From Larix kaempferi (taxonomy: Eukaryota; Streptophyta; Pinopsida; Pinales; Pinaceae): 64,000 nt of DNA. Both the position numbers and the translations under genes were made by a program. The notes below the pieces were generated by a model. It ran no database searches, was not told where the DNA came from, and saw nothing but the letters and a program-made list of their open reading frames with translations. Shown piece after piece: positions 1 through 10,934 of this stretch; positions within the stretch are counted from its first letter, which is position 1, and each line of letters starts with the position of its first letter. The stretch spans positions 2,108,001 through 2,172,000 of the forward strand of contig BSBM01000190.1 of NCBI GenBank assembly GCA_027924585.1. Reading direction: 5' to 3'.

Positions 1-658
1 CTTTAGTGTTTTTAGTGCTCAAATTAAGGACTGGGCCGACTTAGTATATATTAACTTAATTCGACTTATTATATATTAACTTAATTCTGGTTTATATTTC
101 TTTTGACTGGGCCGACTTCTATTTGAGAAAAAGCCTTTAAACCAGGTCTGGCTGCCCTTGAAATTTATTTAAATCTTATTTTAAATTATGTCTCCAACAT
201 GGTAAGACTTTATCCATAAGAACAAGGGCTCTTTCATGTCACCAATCAATCAACCAAGAGCTCCATAATGTCTTCATAACCATAAGATAATGGTTACCAA
301 AGACCCCTCAAGAAGGGTTTCCAAGATCCAACATACCACCATTTGTATGCTTCAAGAGGTTATCCACTTCATCATCATTATTATAGTAAGAGGGGTTCAA
401 AACTTCACCAAGGGCATCAAGAACATTAGCATGGGCTTAAGTATAATGCACAAAGGACTTCATCATGGGCATCAAGGGCAAGAGCAAGTGTCATCCATAT
501 TATGTAAACATAAGCATGGGAAACATAAGCAAGGGCTTCTTCAACAAGGTTATCTCAACCACACAAGAGAATCCACAAGGGTCAAGGTCCATCATGTCCT
601 TGGTTTCTCCTTTGTCGTTAATGACCTCCTTTGACATCAATGACAATCATGCTCAACA
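1..658 (-). mobile_element. Partial LTR (family B), cut by the left window edge
   Basis: Read on the minus strand this stretch begins TGTTGAGCATGATTGTCATT at 658 and runs off the window. It matches the start of the complete solo LTR at 31883-34852, which begins TGTTGATTAAGTTGTCATT. Both share a downstream segment whose translations read LNHTRESTRVKVHH here and LNHTRRPTRVKIHH there. It abuts the protease part of the older Copia remnant to its right, so it probably inserted into it. The short plus-strand reading frames at 290-680 are shadows of this repeat. Confidence 0.6.
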
Positions 659-663
659 AACCC

Positions 664-3157
664 CTGTCCTCCATAACTGAGGTTGAGAGCAAGTTCTTCT
701 TCAATCTTGGTACAAATAGCACATCCTAGGTATCAAACGAACCACCTGACTCAAGCTGGAATGAAACTGTTCCCTCTTCTTTGATTGCATACTTGGCATC
801 ATCACCAAGATCCACATGGATCCCTGAGTTTGACTTTGTCAATTTGCTGAATAGCTCTCATGCTTCCGTCATGTGACGAGATACACCACTGTCCAAGTAC
901 CATGCACTCCTAGCAATTGTGCTGGTAGAAAGGCAGGAAACTAGTGAGAAGTCATTCTCAAACTTCACAACAAACTCACTCAATTGAGTGCAATGTTACA
1001 AAAACCGAACCGGTGGTCGAACCGGTCGACCCTGTGAACCGGAACCGGACCAAAACCGGAAAAAAAACCGGATCACCAAAAATACATAAAATATTCAAAT
1101 TTTGAAAAATTATATATATATATATATTCATGTGCATCCATGTGCATTCAAACCATTATACACAAAAAATGAAAAGTATCTCATTTATATAGCAAATAAG
1201 AGTGCATAGTGATAGAACCAAAATAGCAGTTAGCACTGAGTGCAATACATGTCTGAAATTGAATCAAACATCTATTGGTCTTGCATCTTAGATGGTGTAA
1301 GCTAAGATCCCTTTAGGATATTCATTTTGTTTCAAGTTTCCCACTAGTAAGAATTGAATCAAACTTCCTCAACAATCATAGTGGACAAGTGAATTGTTTG
1401 ATGCCATCACCAACTTTCACTCCAAAATGATTTTCAACAATCGAAGATTAACCAAGACAAAAATACAAAATATACTTTTACAAGATAGATGTAATTGGGC
1501 AAAAAGTTGCTTATGTGTTGCGTGAGCACATACAAGCCCTAACTTTGTCCATCTCAGATTCTCAACATCGTTGATCACTCAGCTATTTGTCTTGTCACTT
1601 CAACATGTAGAAATTTGACTTTTGATGCAAATTAGAAATTTCTCTTGGCAAGGAGGCTTCCTGGATTTTAACCTTCTGAATTTAGAGCCTAAAGGATGAA
1701 GTGAAATATAAATAAACAATATAAACAATGAACAATATTTCATCTATCAACAACTCCAATACACTACTCCAATACACTAGGCAATCCAAGATAAAATATA
1801 GCAAACATATGTCAACAAGTTTCAGCCCTATAGGGCAATCTTTTCAAGCATAAACCAGATCTGAAATCATTGCAACTAATGTGGATTTATAGCAATAAAT
1901 ATGCCCCCTTATTTTTTATATTGATGTTAAATCTCTTAACAGTTTCAGCTTTCAGATTAGCATGGCAAACTAGTGCTGAAAATTGCCAAATCTTAAAGAC
2001 AATTTCAGACTGCTGAAAATCAAATCTATAGTAAGACAATTTTAGACTGTTGAAATTTTGATATATACATATAAAGATGAAGTACATGTATATGCCACCG
2101 TCCACGTGGACAATTTCCCCCACCCACTTGCCTTTTAAAAAAAAATTAAAAAAAAAAAAATTGTTTTCTGAACCGGCCGGTTTTTCCTGCAAAAACCAGT
2201 TTTGTCCTGAACCGGCCGGTGTTGACCGGTTCGGTGACTGAATCGGCCGGTTCAGGACAAAACAGGCCAAAAACGGTTTGAAGGGCCGGTCCGGATCGGA
2301 AAGGTGCCGGAACTGGTCTAACCGGCCGGTTTTGCCTAAACCGGTCCGGTTTTTGTAACACTGATTGAGCGTCTGTAGATGTTGCTACCTGTTGCTTCTT
2401 CCCCTTACCTTTCTTCTTCTTTGGAAACTGAGATGCATAGTGCCCATTCTTGTGGCACACGAAACACTTGATTTTACTCAAGTTTTTCTTCTTCCTTGGT
2501 TGTGAGGCTTCCCCTTCACAATTACCCTTCTTCTTGGAACTCTTTTCTTTGCCCATTCATGCCTTACTGACAAGGGCCAAGTTCTCTTCGCCATCTTCTT
2601 GCTTGCGTGCTCCAAACTCCTCCAGAGTCTCCTCCTAGATGCAATCGTCCCATATAGCCTCTCTCAGTTGGGAAGCTTTTCTCGAGCACAAAGCACTTTT
2701 ATAAATGGTTCCCAATGCTTGGTGAATCCATTCAACGCCACCTTGACGAGTTCTGCATCTTCTACCTTCTCCCCAATGACTGCAAGCTGATCAGGAATCT
2801 TGTTGATCTTTATAAGATAGTTGGTAACATTGTTCAATCTAGCCATCTAGACTCTCTGAGTTTGTCTCTTAGAATGATCTTCCCCTTCACATTATCACTT
2901 TGGGATAGATCCATCAGAGCTTTGTACATTGCATGGGCCGTTGTCTTCCCAGCTACATGAGGAATCACTCTCTAGGCTCTGATGTCCTTATTTTCATGTG
3001 CTGCGAAATCAGTTGGATCTGTTGGTTTGGTAATTGCCTTCTCCACAATGTCCCAAAGTTCATGGTCTTTCAAGAGTAGTGTAACCCTTGCTTTCCATGG
3101 CAGGAAGTTAAATGCCCCATCTAACCTGTCTTCAAATCTGACACTGGTTGCTTCCAT
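664..3157 (-). pseudogene. Degenerate Copia gag-protease remnant
   Basis: Minus-strand translation starts at 3157 with MEATSVRFEDRLDG, followed by WKARVTLLLKDHELWDIVEK, the N-terminus of Copia Gag (UBN2/DUF4219 type). Further Gag blocks are at 2846-2664 (ending FTKHWEPFIKVLCAREKLP) and 2556-2364, where a zinc knuckle reads CFVCHKNGHYASQF; the expected last Cys is Phe. After an inserted element (991-2363) the sequence resumes at 983 with the aspartic protease motif WYLDSGVSRHMT near 895-860. It then decays at about 690, next to the partial LTR. Several frameshifts and stops separate the blocks, so it is not functional. No primer-binding site or LTR of its own was found to the right of 3157. 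Confidence 0.8.
991..2363. mobile_element. Non-autonomous hAT-type transposon inside the Copia remnant
   Basis: The ends are inverted repeats: CAATGTTACAAAAACCG on the left and, read inward from the right, CAGTGTTACAAAAACCG (16 of 17 match). They are flanked by 8-bp duplications ATTGAGTG (983-990) and ATTGAGCG (2364-2371), one mismatch apart. Eight-base duplications and CA-ending termini are typical of the hAT superfamily. The subterminal parts are dense in ACCGG and CCGGCCGG, especially 2170-2345. No transposase is encoded; the 1.37 kb interior is AT-rich. Confidence 0.8.
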
Positions 3158-3408
3158 AACTAGATTTGCACAAATAATTGCTGTGTGCTTTGGCCTTCAA
3201 GCACCCACCAAGATCTATTGTTGTAAACCATAGATGTGCACTAGTTTATTTGATGTTATTGTTGCTTTAGTTGTTAAAAAAATTGAAAAAAGGGTTATTT
3301 TGTAATATTTTGAAGTTTTTTGATATTTTTTGATATTTTTCTCAATATTGTCGAGAAGTTATATTCCAGACCCTTGGAGATATATTCATTGACACGATAT
3401 ATGTGACT
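3158..3408. other. No recognisable feature
   Basis: T-rich DNA with repeated TTTTTTGATATT blocks at 3300-3345. It lies between the Copia Gag start and the tandem array. No reading frame or repeat boundary could be supported. Confidence 0.4.
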
Positions 3409-3639
3409 ATGTCGAGGTCCTTCAACTTTGCTTAGATGATCCATGTGCCTTAATGTGCCTAGGCAGAGATAGAGCCTAATCCTCCAGTGATGTGATATTT
3501 TCTAACCTTCATTTGCTCATAGAATGTTTTATGATATGATGGTATGCTAGCATGAGATGTTACATGTATGCTTCTATAATGGTTCATATACTTAAATTGT
3601 TGCCAAATATCACATTGGTTAGGATTATGCTTCATAATT

Positions 3640-4013
3640 TCATTGATGAAAGAAGATTCTTATCCAAACCGAGGACAAAGAATACATCAAGGAAGAGCAA
3701 CCTTTTACTTTGCATTTCAATATGCACATTTCCTTTGATAACAATTCTATATTCTTCTAAATCGTAGAATCTAAACCTATCTTATCTGCCTTAAAATCAG
3801 GACACCAATCCTTTACCTATCTTATCTGCTTTAAAATCAAGACACCAATCCTTTTTGTTTGTGAAATGACGAGAAGTACTAGAATCAATATACCAATCAA
3901 TCTTGTTTACATTGGCCTCCTTAGTCCTAGCCATAACAACATAACACTCTATTACCACTTATTCAACAAGTGTGACTTTGATAAGAGATTCTTGAGATGA
4001 GATCTGTGGCTTT
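3640..4013 (-). pseudogene. Copia aspartic protease fragment, unit 1
   Basis: The minus-strand translation contains WYIDSSTSRHFTNKKDW followed by EEYRIVIKGNVHIEMQSKRL. This is the pattern of a Copia retropepsin, whose active site is normally D-S/T-G. Here the third position is Ser, and a 40-bp tandem duplication at 3775-3854 breaks the frame. The fragment belongs to a different Copia lineage from the remnant at 664-3157. It is cut at 4013 by the solo LTR. Confidence 0.65.
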
Positions 4014-7000
4014 TGTTATCACATTATAGTAGCTAAGCTACCTTATTTTTCTGATTAGATTCCAGTCCTTTTTTCAGCCAGTCCTTTACACTGAGATGCT
4101 TGAGATGAGCATAAGATGAACATACATTCCAGGATCACTCATGTTTTAGAGCAACCCATTTGCATTATGATCAACCTTATGCCATGATTGAGTCTCAGGA
4201 ACTCAGATTTGTTGATCAATGTAGCCATTTTTTCCATACAGAGCAGTATGCAGTGCCCAGAGTTGCAGCAGCAGGTTTCCAGTTGACAGATGATGATTCA
4301 GGTGATTGGTATAGAGATATGGCCAGGCAGGTATATGGTTGTGTATTGGTTTATTATTGCTTTGTTGGTTATCCTTATGGCTTGATTTAGCATTTAGTGG
4401 TTATGACCTGGCGGTCTATTTATGTATTATGGGCATGGTTGTTATTTATATCTATTTTAGTCCTGCTTGCTCAGAATGTATGAAGTTCTTGTCTATACTC
4501 ATTGGTTTTACCCTCCCTAGGAGAATGGAGGTGATCATTCCCACCAATTTCTGGCTTGCTAGTGTTGGCTCCACTTTTTCACTTTCCTCATCCATTCGTC
4601 ACCATCCAGTTTCATTGATTCCTTGACTTACACCTTAGTCTATGATATGGAGGATTCCCTCACTCTTGCCTCTTTGTTGGATAACATCCCTATTTAGTTG
4701 TGTCTCGGCTCTGAGTTGTGTAAGTTGTGTTGGCTAAAACCTGAAGCAGATATGACTACCATCATTACATGTCTATGGAAACTATTGTATATCTATTTGT
4801 AAATGCCCATTGAAATGAAAGTCAAAACTTGTGTTTCTAAACACAATGAAATAAGGGCTATGGAAATTAATGAAATGTAAACTCCCCAATGAAGGGAAAT
4901 GAAAGGCCAAATAAAAGCAATGGTTAAATGTATGCGAAATCCAAAGATTTTTGGCCAGTGAAATTAAATGAATGAAAGGCCCAAAAAGCAGTGGTTAAAT
5001 ATATGCTATATCCAATCACTGTTGGCCTTAGACTATAATGATTTATTCCTCATTAGCCTACAGGTTGTGATATGAGATGGAGTAAGAGACATATAATTCT
5101 AAGTGTCCCCTAGAGTTTCAAGTTACGGTTTGCCGGGCACCTAGTCATGGCGGCTCTAGAAAAGATCCTCACAGAGCTGAGTTAGCTTGGATGTGAGTTG
5201 TAGACTTCTGCCAAGGTTGAATAAGCACTTCCCAAACAACTTATCCCATTTGCGAGACACTGCCATCCCTTGTGTTATTTTTATCTGACATACGCTTGAG
5301 TTTCCCTATATCCAAAGTATCATGGTGTTAAGATTGTATAGTCATCCCTTAGCCTTGCCTCTCACCCATCCATCTTCACCCACTACTAGCAAATTGATCA
5401 CAACCATGAAGTGAGTATATTCTTGAGGTTTCGTTCTGAGCTATTATTATTATTTATAAAGTTTACATTGAATATCTTGTTTTAAACCGCCAGTGAATGC
5501 TACTTTGTGTTTATAGTCTTGCTATTTGAATAACTTATGAAGCATGTCATATCCAATTACACTTACAGCATTTTGATGTTTTTGCTTGTTCATATTATTG
5601 GTCAGTTTGACCTGGTCAAACCCAGTTTGACCAAGTCAACCACATGACATGAGATGCATTAGACCAGTGATGTTAGAGATTGATGATATATGGTCTTTAT
5701 TTGCCCACCAAGTGGTTCCATGCAACAGTTGCAGGTTTGAGATGGTGATCTGGGATATTTTTTAATGATTTTGATCATTTATAGATTATTATTTTTATTT
5801 TGTCCAGGCATGGTTATGATATTATATGATTATGCAGTTATCCACATGGTGTATGAGTATGCATCTTTAGTGCATTCGGACCTTCTGAGTCCATTGGGAT
5901 ACTCAGTTTGCAGTTTCGGGTAGTTTCAGTTGAGGTATTCTTCAGTTTATAATTCTGGTGCAGATTTGCCATTAAAAATGGCCTGGCAGAGCAGTTTGGT
6001 TTTCTATTTGGTTCACCTAGGGCGCTATAGAGGGAGTATGGGGCCCAACCACTTGTTTTTACTATATTGCCATACTCCTAGACAGTTTGGTGCAGTCAGA
6101 TTTGGCCCCAGATGATCAGGTATTGAGCTATAGGCATTTTTATCTTTTACAGATGATTCCAGCGGAATAAAAAATGGTAAAATGGCTACAAAGGAATTCG
6201 ATTTGGGCTACTAAGGCAAGGAAATGGCATGAGGTTGGTTGATATGATGTGTGTGATGACTCCCACACCTTCCAGAGCAGTTGCAGCATTCAGTGGGGCC
6301 CACACTCACTCTCCGGGCTTATTATTATGTCTCTGAGGGGCCACGATTTGGCCTCGTGGTCACACTTTTGTACTTAGATGATATTATATTTTGTTATTGT
6401 GCCATGGGGACACACTAGGAGGGATTATATCACCCCCTCGACCCACCATGAGCTTGATGTTATGTTTCCTAGTCACTTAATGTGGGACATCCCCCCTAGG
6501 GCGATTTGTCTAGTGCGCCCTCTTATATTTTTGAGTTGATCCTTGTACTTTATGTTGAGCTCATGTCAACCGTTGATTATAACTTATGTATCTTTTAATC
6601 TTAGCCACTCATTAAAAAGGTGGTTAGGGTTTTGGTTTCTCCTATTGCTATTTAAAGGAGAGACGCTCTCATTGAAAAAGGATCTTTGGCTCTTGGAATT
6701 TGATAATAAAAGAGATTTTTGCAGAGACTCTTGGATCTTCTTTGATGTGATGCTCTTAGATGTTGATTATAAAGTCTATTGTCACCTAGCATTTGAGGTT
6801 TTGTGGTGAATCCAAAATATTTGTGGAAACAGTGTTTTGTCTATAGGAGGGCGACTTTACTTGGGCGTTTTTGCAGGGGGCTCCTCAACTCTTCTCACTT
6901 GGATTTGCTTATATTAGGGGATTTTCAATAGTTTCATTGTGATCTTTGATTTCATCTTGATATGTCTCTTGTTGCTATAGTCATTTTCTCTTGATGCTTC

Positions 7001-7914
7001 AAATCTAACTTAGGTAGTTTGTTGTGCAGGAGAGGAAGGCGCATTGGCTTCTTGGGGAAAACGATTTCACTTGGATACTCACCCAAATCACTTCAAATTG
7101 ATCTGGAAGGCATAGATCATCATCATCAAGGCATCCGCAAGATTATCCGGGTAAGATCTACTCTTATTTCAATTATTTTGGGTTCCAATCCATTGGCCAT
7201 TCTTCATTTATTGTTAAATCCTTCACTTAAATTAATCGGAAAATTCTTTGGCTCAAACGACTTCGTTTACTAGCAAACCATTTCTGGGTATTTTAGCTTT
7301 GGTATAACCCTAGGTGGGTTCTCTTAGATGTCATGGTTGGAGGACTCCCTGTGGCCCAATTCCCAAGGCACTAGTCTCTTAACCCTTGTGCATTCCCTTC
7401 CTTGATTGGTTTTCCTGTCGTTTGATCCTTGTTTGTGAGCTTGCATGCTTTGACACTGTCAGAGCTGTCAGATCTACTCTTTGGGGCACTTTCCCTGTTT
7501 TTAGGGTCACGTCTACCAAGGCAGTTGATTTTGATCATTTATACTAGCACTTGAATCCTGGAATCATTTTTAATTATTGAGTCACTATGCCTAAACACTA
7601 TCCTATCTTTCTTAAGCCTCCACAGTGACCTTATTTCCTTAAATCTAGGGTTCTTTACCTATCACCTTACGTACCCTATGGACATAGCTTGATCTGGTGA
7701 TCTGGTTAGATCTCTCCCATCGGGAGTAGATTAGGGTCTCCCCCTTTACTATCTGTGGCTTTGATAGTATAAAGTGAAGGGTGCCTCGATTGGCGTGACA
7801 ACCAATCCTTTTGGGAATCGAGGCTCTCGTGGTTCACCTCTTTGGTTGCATATCACCTCTACCATCCTATATTGGATCTATCATTTTGGGGCAACTACAA
7901 GTAGTGTGATAACA
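4014..7914 (+). mobile_element. Solo LTR, family A copy 1 (3.9 kb)
   Basis: It begins TGTTATCACA and ends TGTGATAACA, a perfect 10-bp terminal inverted repeat of LTR type (TG...CA). Flanking bases GCTTT (4009-4013) and ACTTC (7915-7919) are decayed copies of GCTTC. The uninterrupted tandem copy reads GTGGCTTCACC at 8480-8490, which shows the empty site. A TATA-like TATTTAAAGG sits at 6649-6658. The same landmarks recur in the same order in the copy at 43893-48020, including CCTAGGGCGCTA and the passage around GTGTCTCGGCTCTGAGTTG. No primer-binding site follows it, so it is a solo LTR. Short frames such as 4160-4390 lie within it and are not convincing genes. Confidence 0.8.
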
Positions 7915-8151
7915 ACTTCACCATAGTTCATTGCTCCAAGGTCCTTTAGCTTTGGTCAGATGGTTTATGTGTCTAGTTAGAGATAGTACTTGATCCTCTA
8001 GTGATGTGATATTTTCCAACCTTCATTTACTCTTAGCATGTTTTTTGCTATGACTATATCTTAGCATGAGATGTTACATGTATGCTTCTACAATGACTCA
8101 TATACTTAAATTGTTGCTCGTCTCTTAGTCTAACCATAGTGTTATTCTTTT

Positions 8152-8485
8152 AAGAATACATAAAGGAAGAGCAACCTTTTACTTTGCATTTCAATCTGCA
8201 CATTTCCTTTGATAACAATTCTATATTCTTCTAAATCGTAGAATCTAAACCTATCTTATCTGCCTTAAAATCAGGACACCAATCCTTTACCTATCTTATC
8301 TGCTTTAAAATCAAGACGCTAATCCTTTTTGTTAGTGAAATGACGAGAAGTACTAGAATCAATATACCAATCAATCTTGTTTACATCGACCTCCTTATTC
8401 CTAGCCATAACGACAGAACACTCTATTACCCCTTATTCAACAAGTGTGACTTTGATAAGAGATTCTTGAGATGAGATTTGTGGCT
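8152..8485 (-). pseudogene. Copia aspartic protease fragment, unit 2
   Basis: This is the second tandem copy of the protease fragment at 3640-4013. It has the same WYIDS..SRHFT core on the minus strand and the same 40-bp internal duplication. It is not interrupted by the solo LTR and so preserves the pre-insertion sequence, GAGATGAGATTTGTGGCTTC. It is a relic without a continuous frame. Confidence 0.6.
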
Positions 8486-8722
8486 TCACCATTGTTCATT
8501 GCTCCAAGGTCCTTTAGCTTTGGTCAGATGGTTCATGTGTCTAGTTAGAGATAGTACCTGATCCTCTAGTGATGTGATATTTTCTAACCTTCATTTACTC
8601 TTAGCATGTTTTTTGCTATGACTGTATGTTAGCATGAGATGTTACATGTATGCTTCTACAATGATTCATATACTTAAACTGTTGCTCGTCTCTTAGTCTA
8701 ACCATAGTGTTATTCTTTTAAC

Positions 8723-9141
8723 TTAATAAGTGTGTTAGTACGAAGGTTGATTTGTACCTTAGTGAACTAACTGAAGTGATTTTTCATCCATTTCATAACT
8801 TTTTACCTAGCCATTTTTCATCTCGCTAACCAATTCACCCATCCCTTTCATTATTCATGGTAGATACTCCCCATCGCAAAAGCTAGGTTCCCTTGTCCTA
8901 GTTTATCAAAGCCACATCTAAAGAAAAATAGACTAAGCCAATGAAAGGGCAAAATGGAATGTAAATGAATGAAATATCAAAGGAAAAATAAAATAAAGGG
9001 TTCGCAATATAAAGGTATGAGGGTGGATGACCCATGACAACACTTCCTAGACACACATATGGAAGAAACATCTAAAAAATCCCAACTCTTGAAAGTTAAC
9101 GATATACCAACCATGGTTGCCAGAGCGTGGGAGTGGGAGCT
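8723..9141. other. Unassigned flank between array and LTR element
   Basis: No coding potential or repeat boundary was recognised. The right end, CCAGAGCGTGGGAGTGGGAG, continues as CTCAGAAGCGCC after the LTR element at 12299. Those two stretches were therefore adjacent before that insertion and form the left flank of the hAT pseudogene. Confidence 0.4.
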
Positions 9142-9376
9142 TGTAACGAACATAAATAAAGATAATAATTAAATAATTAAATAATTAATAGTTTAATAGT
9201 TAGGTTATTAGGAAAAGACGTGTCTCCTCATCTTAATGGTCCGACCATATTTAAAGGCGACCAAACCTATTTAATAATCATCCTATCATCAATTTATATA
9301 TATCATTTATTATGGCTTATTTGGTTTATCAAGTATTTTGGTAAAACTTTGTGTGAGCGAACTATTGTTCGCCTCT
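9142..9376 (+). repeat. 5' LTR of the non-autonomous element
   Basis: It starts TGTAACGAACATAAATAAAG and ends GTTCGCCTCT. Against the 3' LTR it lacks 8 bp in the TAATAGTT run and carries small indels near its end; only a few substitutions separate the two. Its final base is T where the other LTR has the canonical A. A TATTTAAA box lies near 9249. Confidence 0.85.
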
Positions 9377-9378
9377 TT

Positions 9379-9391
9379 TGGTATCAGAGCC
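9379..9391 (+). other. Primer-binding site (initiator Met tRNA type)
   Basis: TGGTATCAGAGCC lies two bases inside the 5' LTR. It is the common plant LTR-retrotransposon site complementary to the 3' end of initiator methionine tRNA. Confidence 0.85.
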
Positions 9392-9430
9392 TTGTTGGCT
9401 GATCCGACCTTTGGCTAAATTTTTCAGACC

Positions 9431-10357
9431 TTGTCTGAGCAATTTCAGATTTTCCGAGTTACATGGTCTTTGACCCATTCAAGCATTGTTTCTAGTCAAG
9501 TTTTTCCATTAACTACCATATATCACTCTTCATTCCTCTGCCCCTCTTCCGCTGTAACGTTGCCTCTCACGGAAACTCCCTCCTGCTACAGCCACTGCAT
9601 TGTCTTCCGTCGCACTCCCTTCACCACCTTCCACCTTACTCCTGCGCACCACCTCCCTTCCATCTCCTTCATCGACAACCCTCCTCTTCTGTTAGCGTTC
9701 ACACACCACATGCCCTCATTCCCAGTGTCGCAAGCACTGCCTCTCCCTCGCGCCTTTCCCCCACCCCTGCAATCACTCTACTCCTGCACCTCCCCATCTT
9801 CCCTACACACAGGCCTTCTCCCCATCATCCGTCTACCTCCTTGCGCCAACACTGCACTATTCCCTTGCCTCGTTTCCCCCTGCCTGCTATCGCCTTCCCA
9901 CATCCTCTTCTTCCCTTCTCTTCTACGTAGCCTCCTTTCACGACCCTCCTCCCTCTGCCTGCCACTCCATCACCTGCACCATCACTACCCTCCTCCCTGC
10001 AATAGCTCCCGTGCTCCTCTTTGCACCCCAGATCCACAACCCACACTTCCGCACCGTCGCCCTCCTTTGCACTGCCACTCCACCTGCTATCTTCACACTC
10101 CACGCCCTCCTCATTGCGTGCACCAGCTCCAGCCATTTGGCTCCACCTCTCTTGCGCGCTGCCCACCATATTCATCTACACCCTCCACTCCACGACTACC
10201 TCCATGTACGCCTGCGCAACTACCCTCCTTCGCTCCCGTCCTCTCTTGCATATCGTCCCTGCCATTCCTCCAACATCACCAACACTTAGCCTTAGTTATT
10301 CTTCATTCACGCCACATTTCCTCGTTCCCTTGTAGCTCGTCAATCTCCCATCATTAG
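9431..10357 (+). other. C-rich leader with an open but probably non-coding frame
   Basis: A 308-codon plus-strand frame is open here. Its product is extremely rich in Pro, Ser, Leu, His and Cys, with no recognisable domain. From about 9540 to 10370 the plus strand is strongly C- and T-rich and G-poor, which removes stop codons by composition alone; other frames are also open on both strands. I therefore treat the frame as a composition effect, although a captured host sequence remains possible. The boundaries with AT-rich DNA at about 10380 are abrupt. Confidence 0.4.
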
Positions 10358-10379
10358 GGTTGAAACCCTAACACATCCT

Positions 10380-10640
10380 ATTCGTCCATTTCAAATAAAA
10401 TTAAAATTATTATTATTATAGTTTTTAAGCCCAAATATCCAATTTCAACCTACTCCCCTAGTTACCTACCATTTCAAAAAAATATAATAAAAAATATAAT
10501 TATTATAATTTTTAAATCCTTAATTAATCCATTTTCATATTAATAATAATACATATTATTATTATTATTAATCCATTTGTTCGGCTAAATTATTATTGTT
10601 TATAACAATAATTATAATTATTCAATAATCGTATTAATTA
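10380..10640. other. AT-rich spacer inside the element
   Basis: This stretch is almost pure A and T, with repeated TTATTATTATTA-type runs and no reading frame. It separates the C-rich block from the coiled-coil coding block. Confidence 0.5.
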
Positions 10641-10934
10641 CAAAAAGACCAGAAAAAGAAGAGCAAACATAAAAAAAAGTTAAAATATCTTTTGTCAAGA
10701 AGAACCACATGGAAGGTTATCACACCTTTTTGGTGTCCACTTGTTATCGAAAGAAAGAAAAAAAATCGAAGAAGACAAATTATCGTCGGAAAAGTCAAAA
10801 TCAAAGGAGGACCAATTATCATCGAAGACCAATTAGCACCAAAATAGTCAAAGGAAGACAAACTCAAAAAAAGAAGAAGTCAGAGACCATCTATAGTCCA
10901 GAATGAGCATCTAACGTCGAAGAAGTCAGAAACC

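Larger units (their letters stand above)
3409..8722. repeat. Tandem array of a ~570 bp Copia-derived unit, split by a solo LTR
   Basis: One unit runs from AAGAATACAT at 8151 to about 8722 (571 bp). The preceding unit is 3678-4013 joined to 7915-8151, interrupted by the solo LTR. A partial, more diverged copy is at 3409-3677. Shared landmarks are CTCTAGTGATGTGATATTTT, GAGATGTTACATGTATGCTT and the protease remnant. Both full units contain the same internal 40-bp duplication (copies of ACCTATCTTATCTG at 3775 and 3815), so that small duplication is older than the array. Confidence 0.75.

Noticed and set aside
290-680. Two plus-strand ORFs at the left edge
   Set aside because: They fall in a minus-oriented LTR fragment and show no domain.
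9431-10357. 308-codon plus-strand ORF as a protein-coding gene
   Set aside because: The region is C-rich and G-poor, so stops are rare on both strands. The product is low-complexity, and several overlapping frames are open as well.
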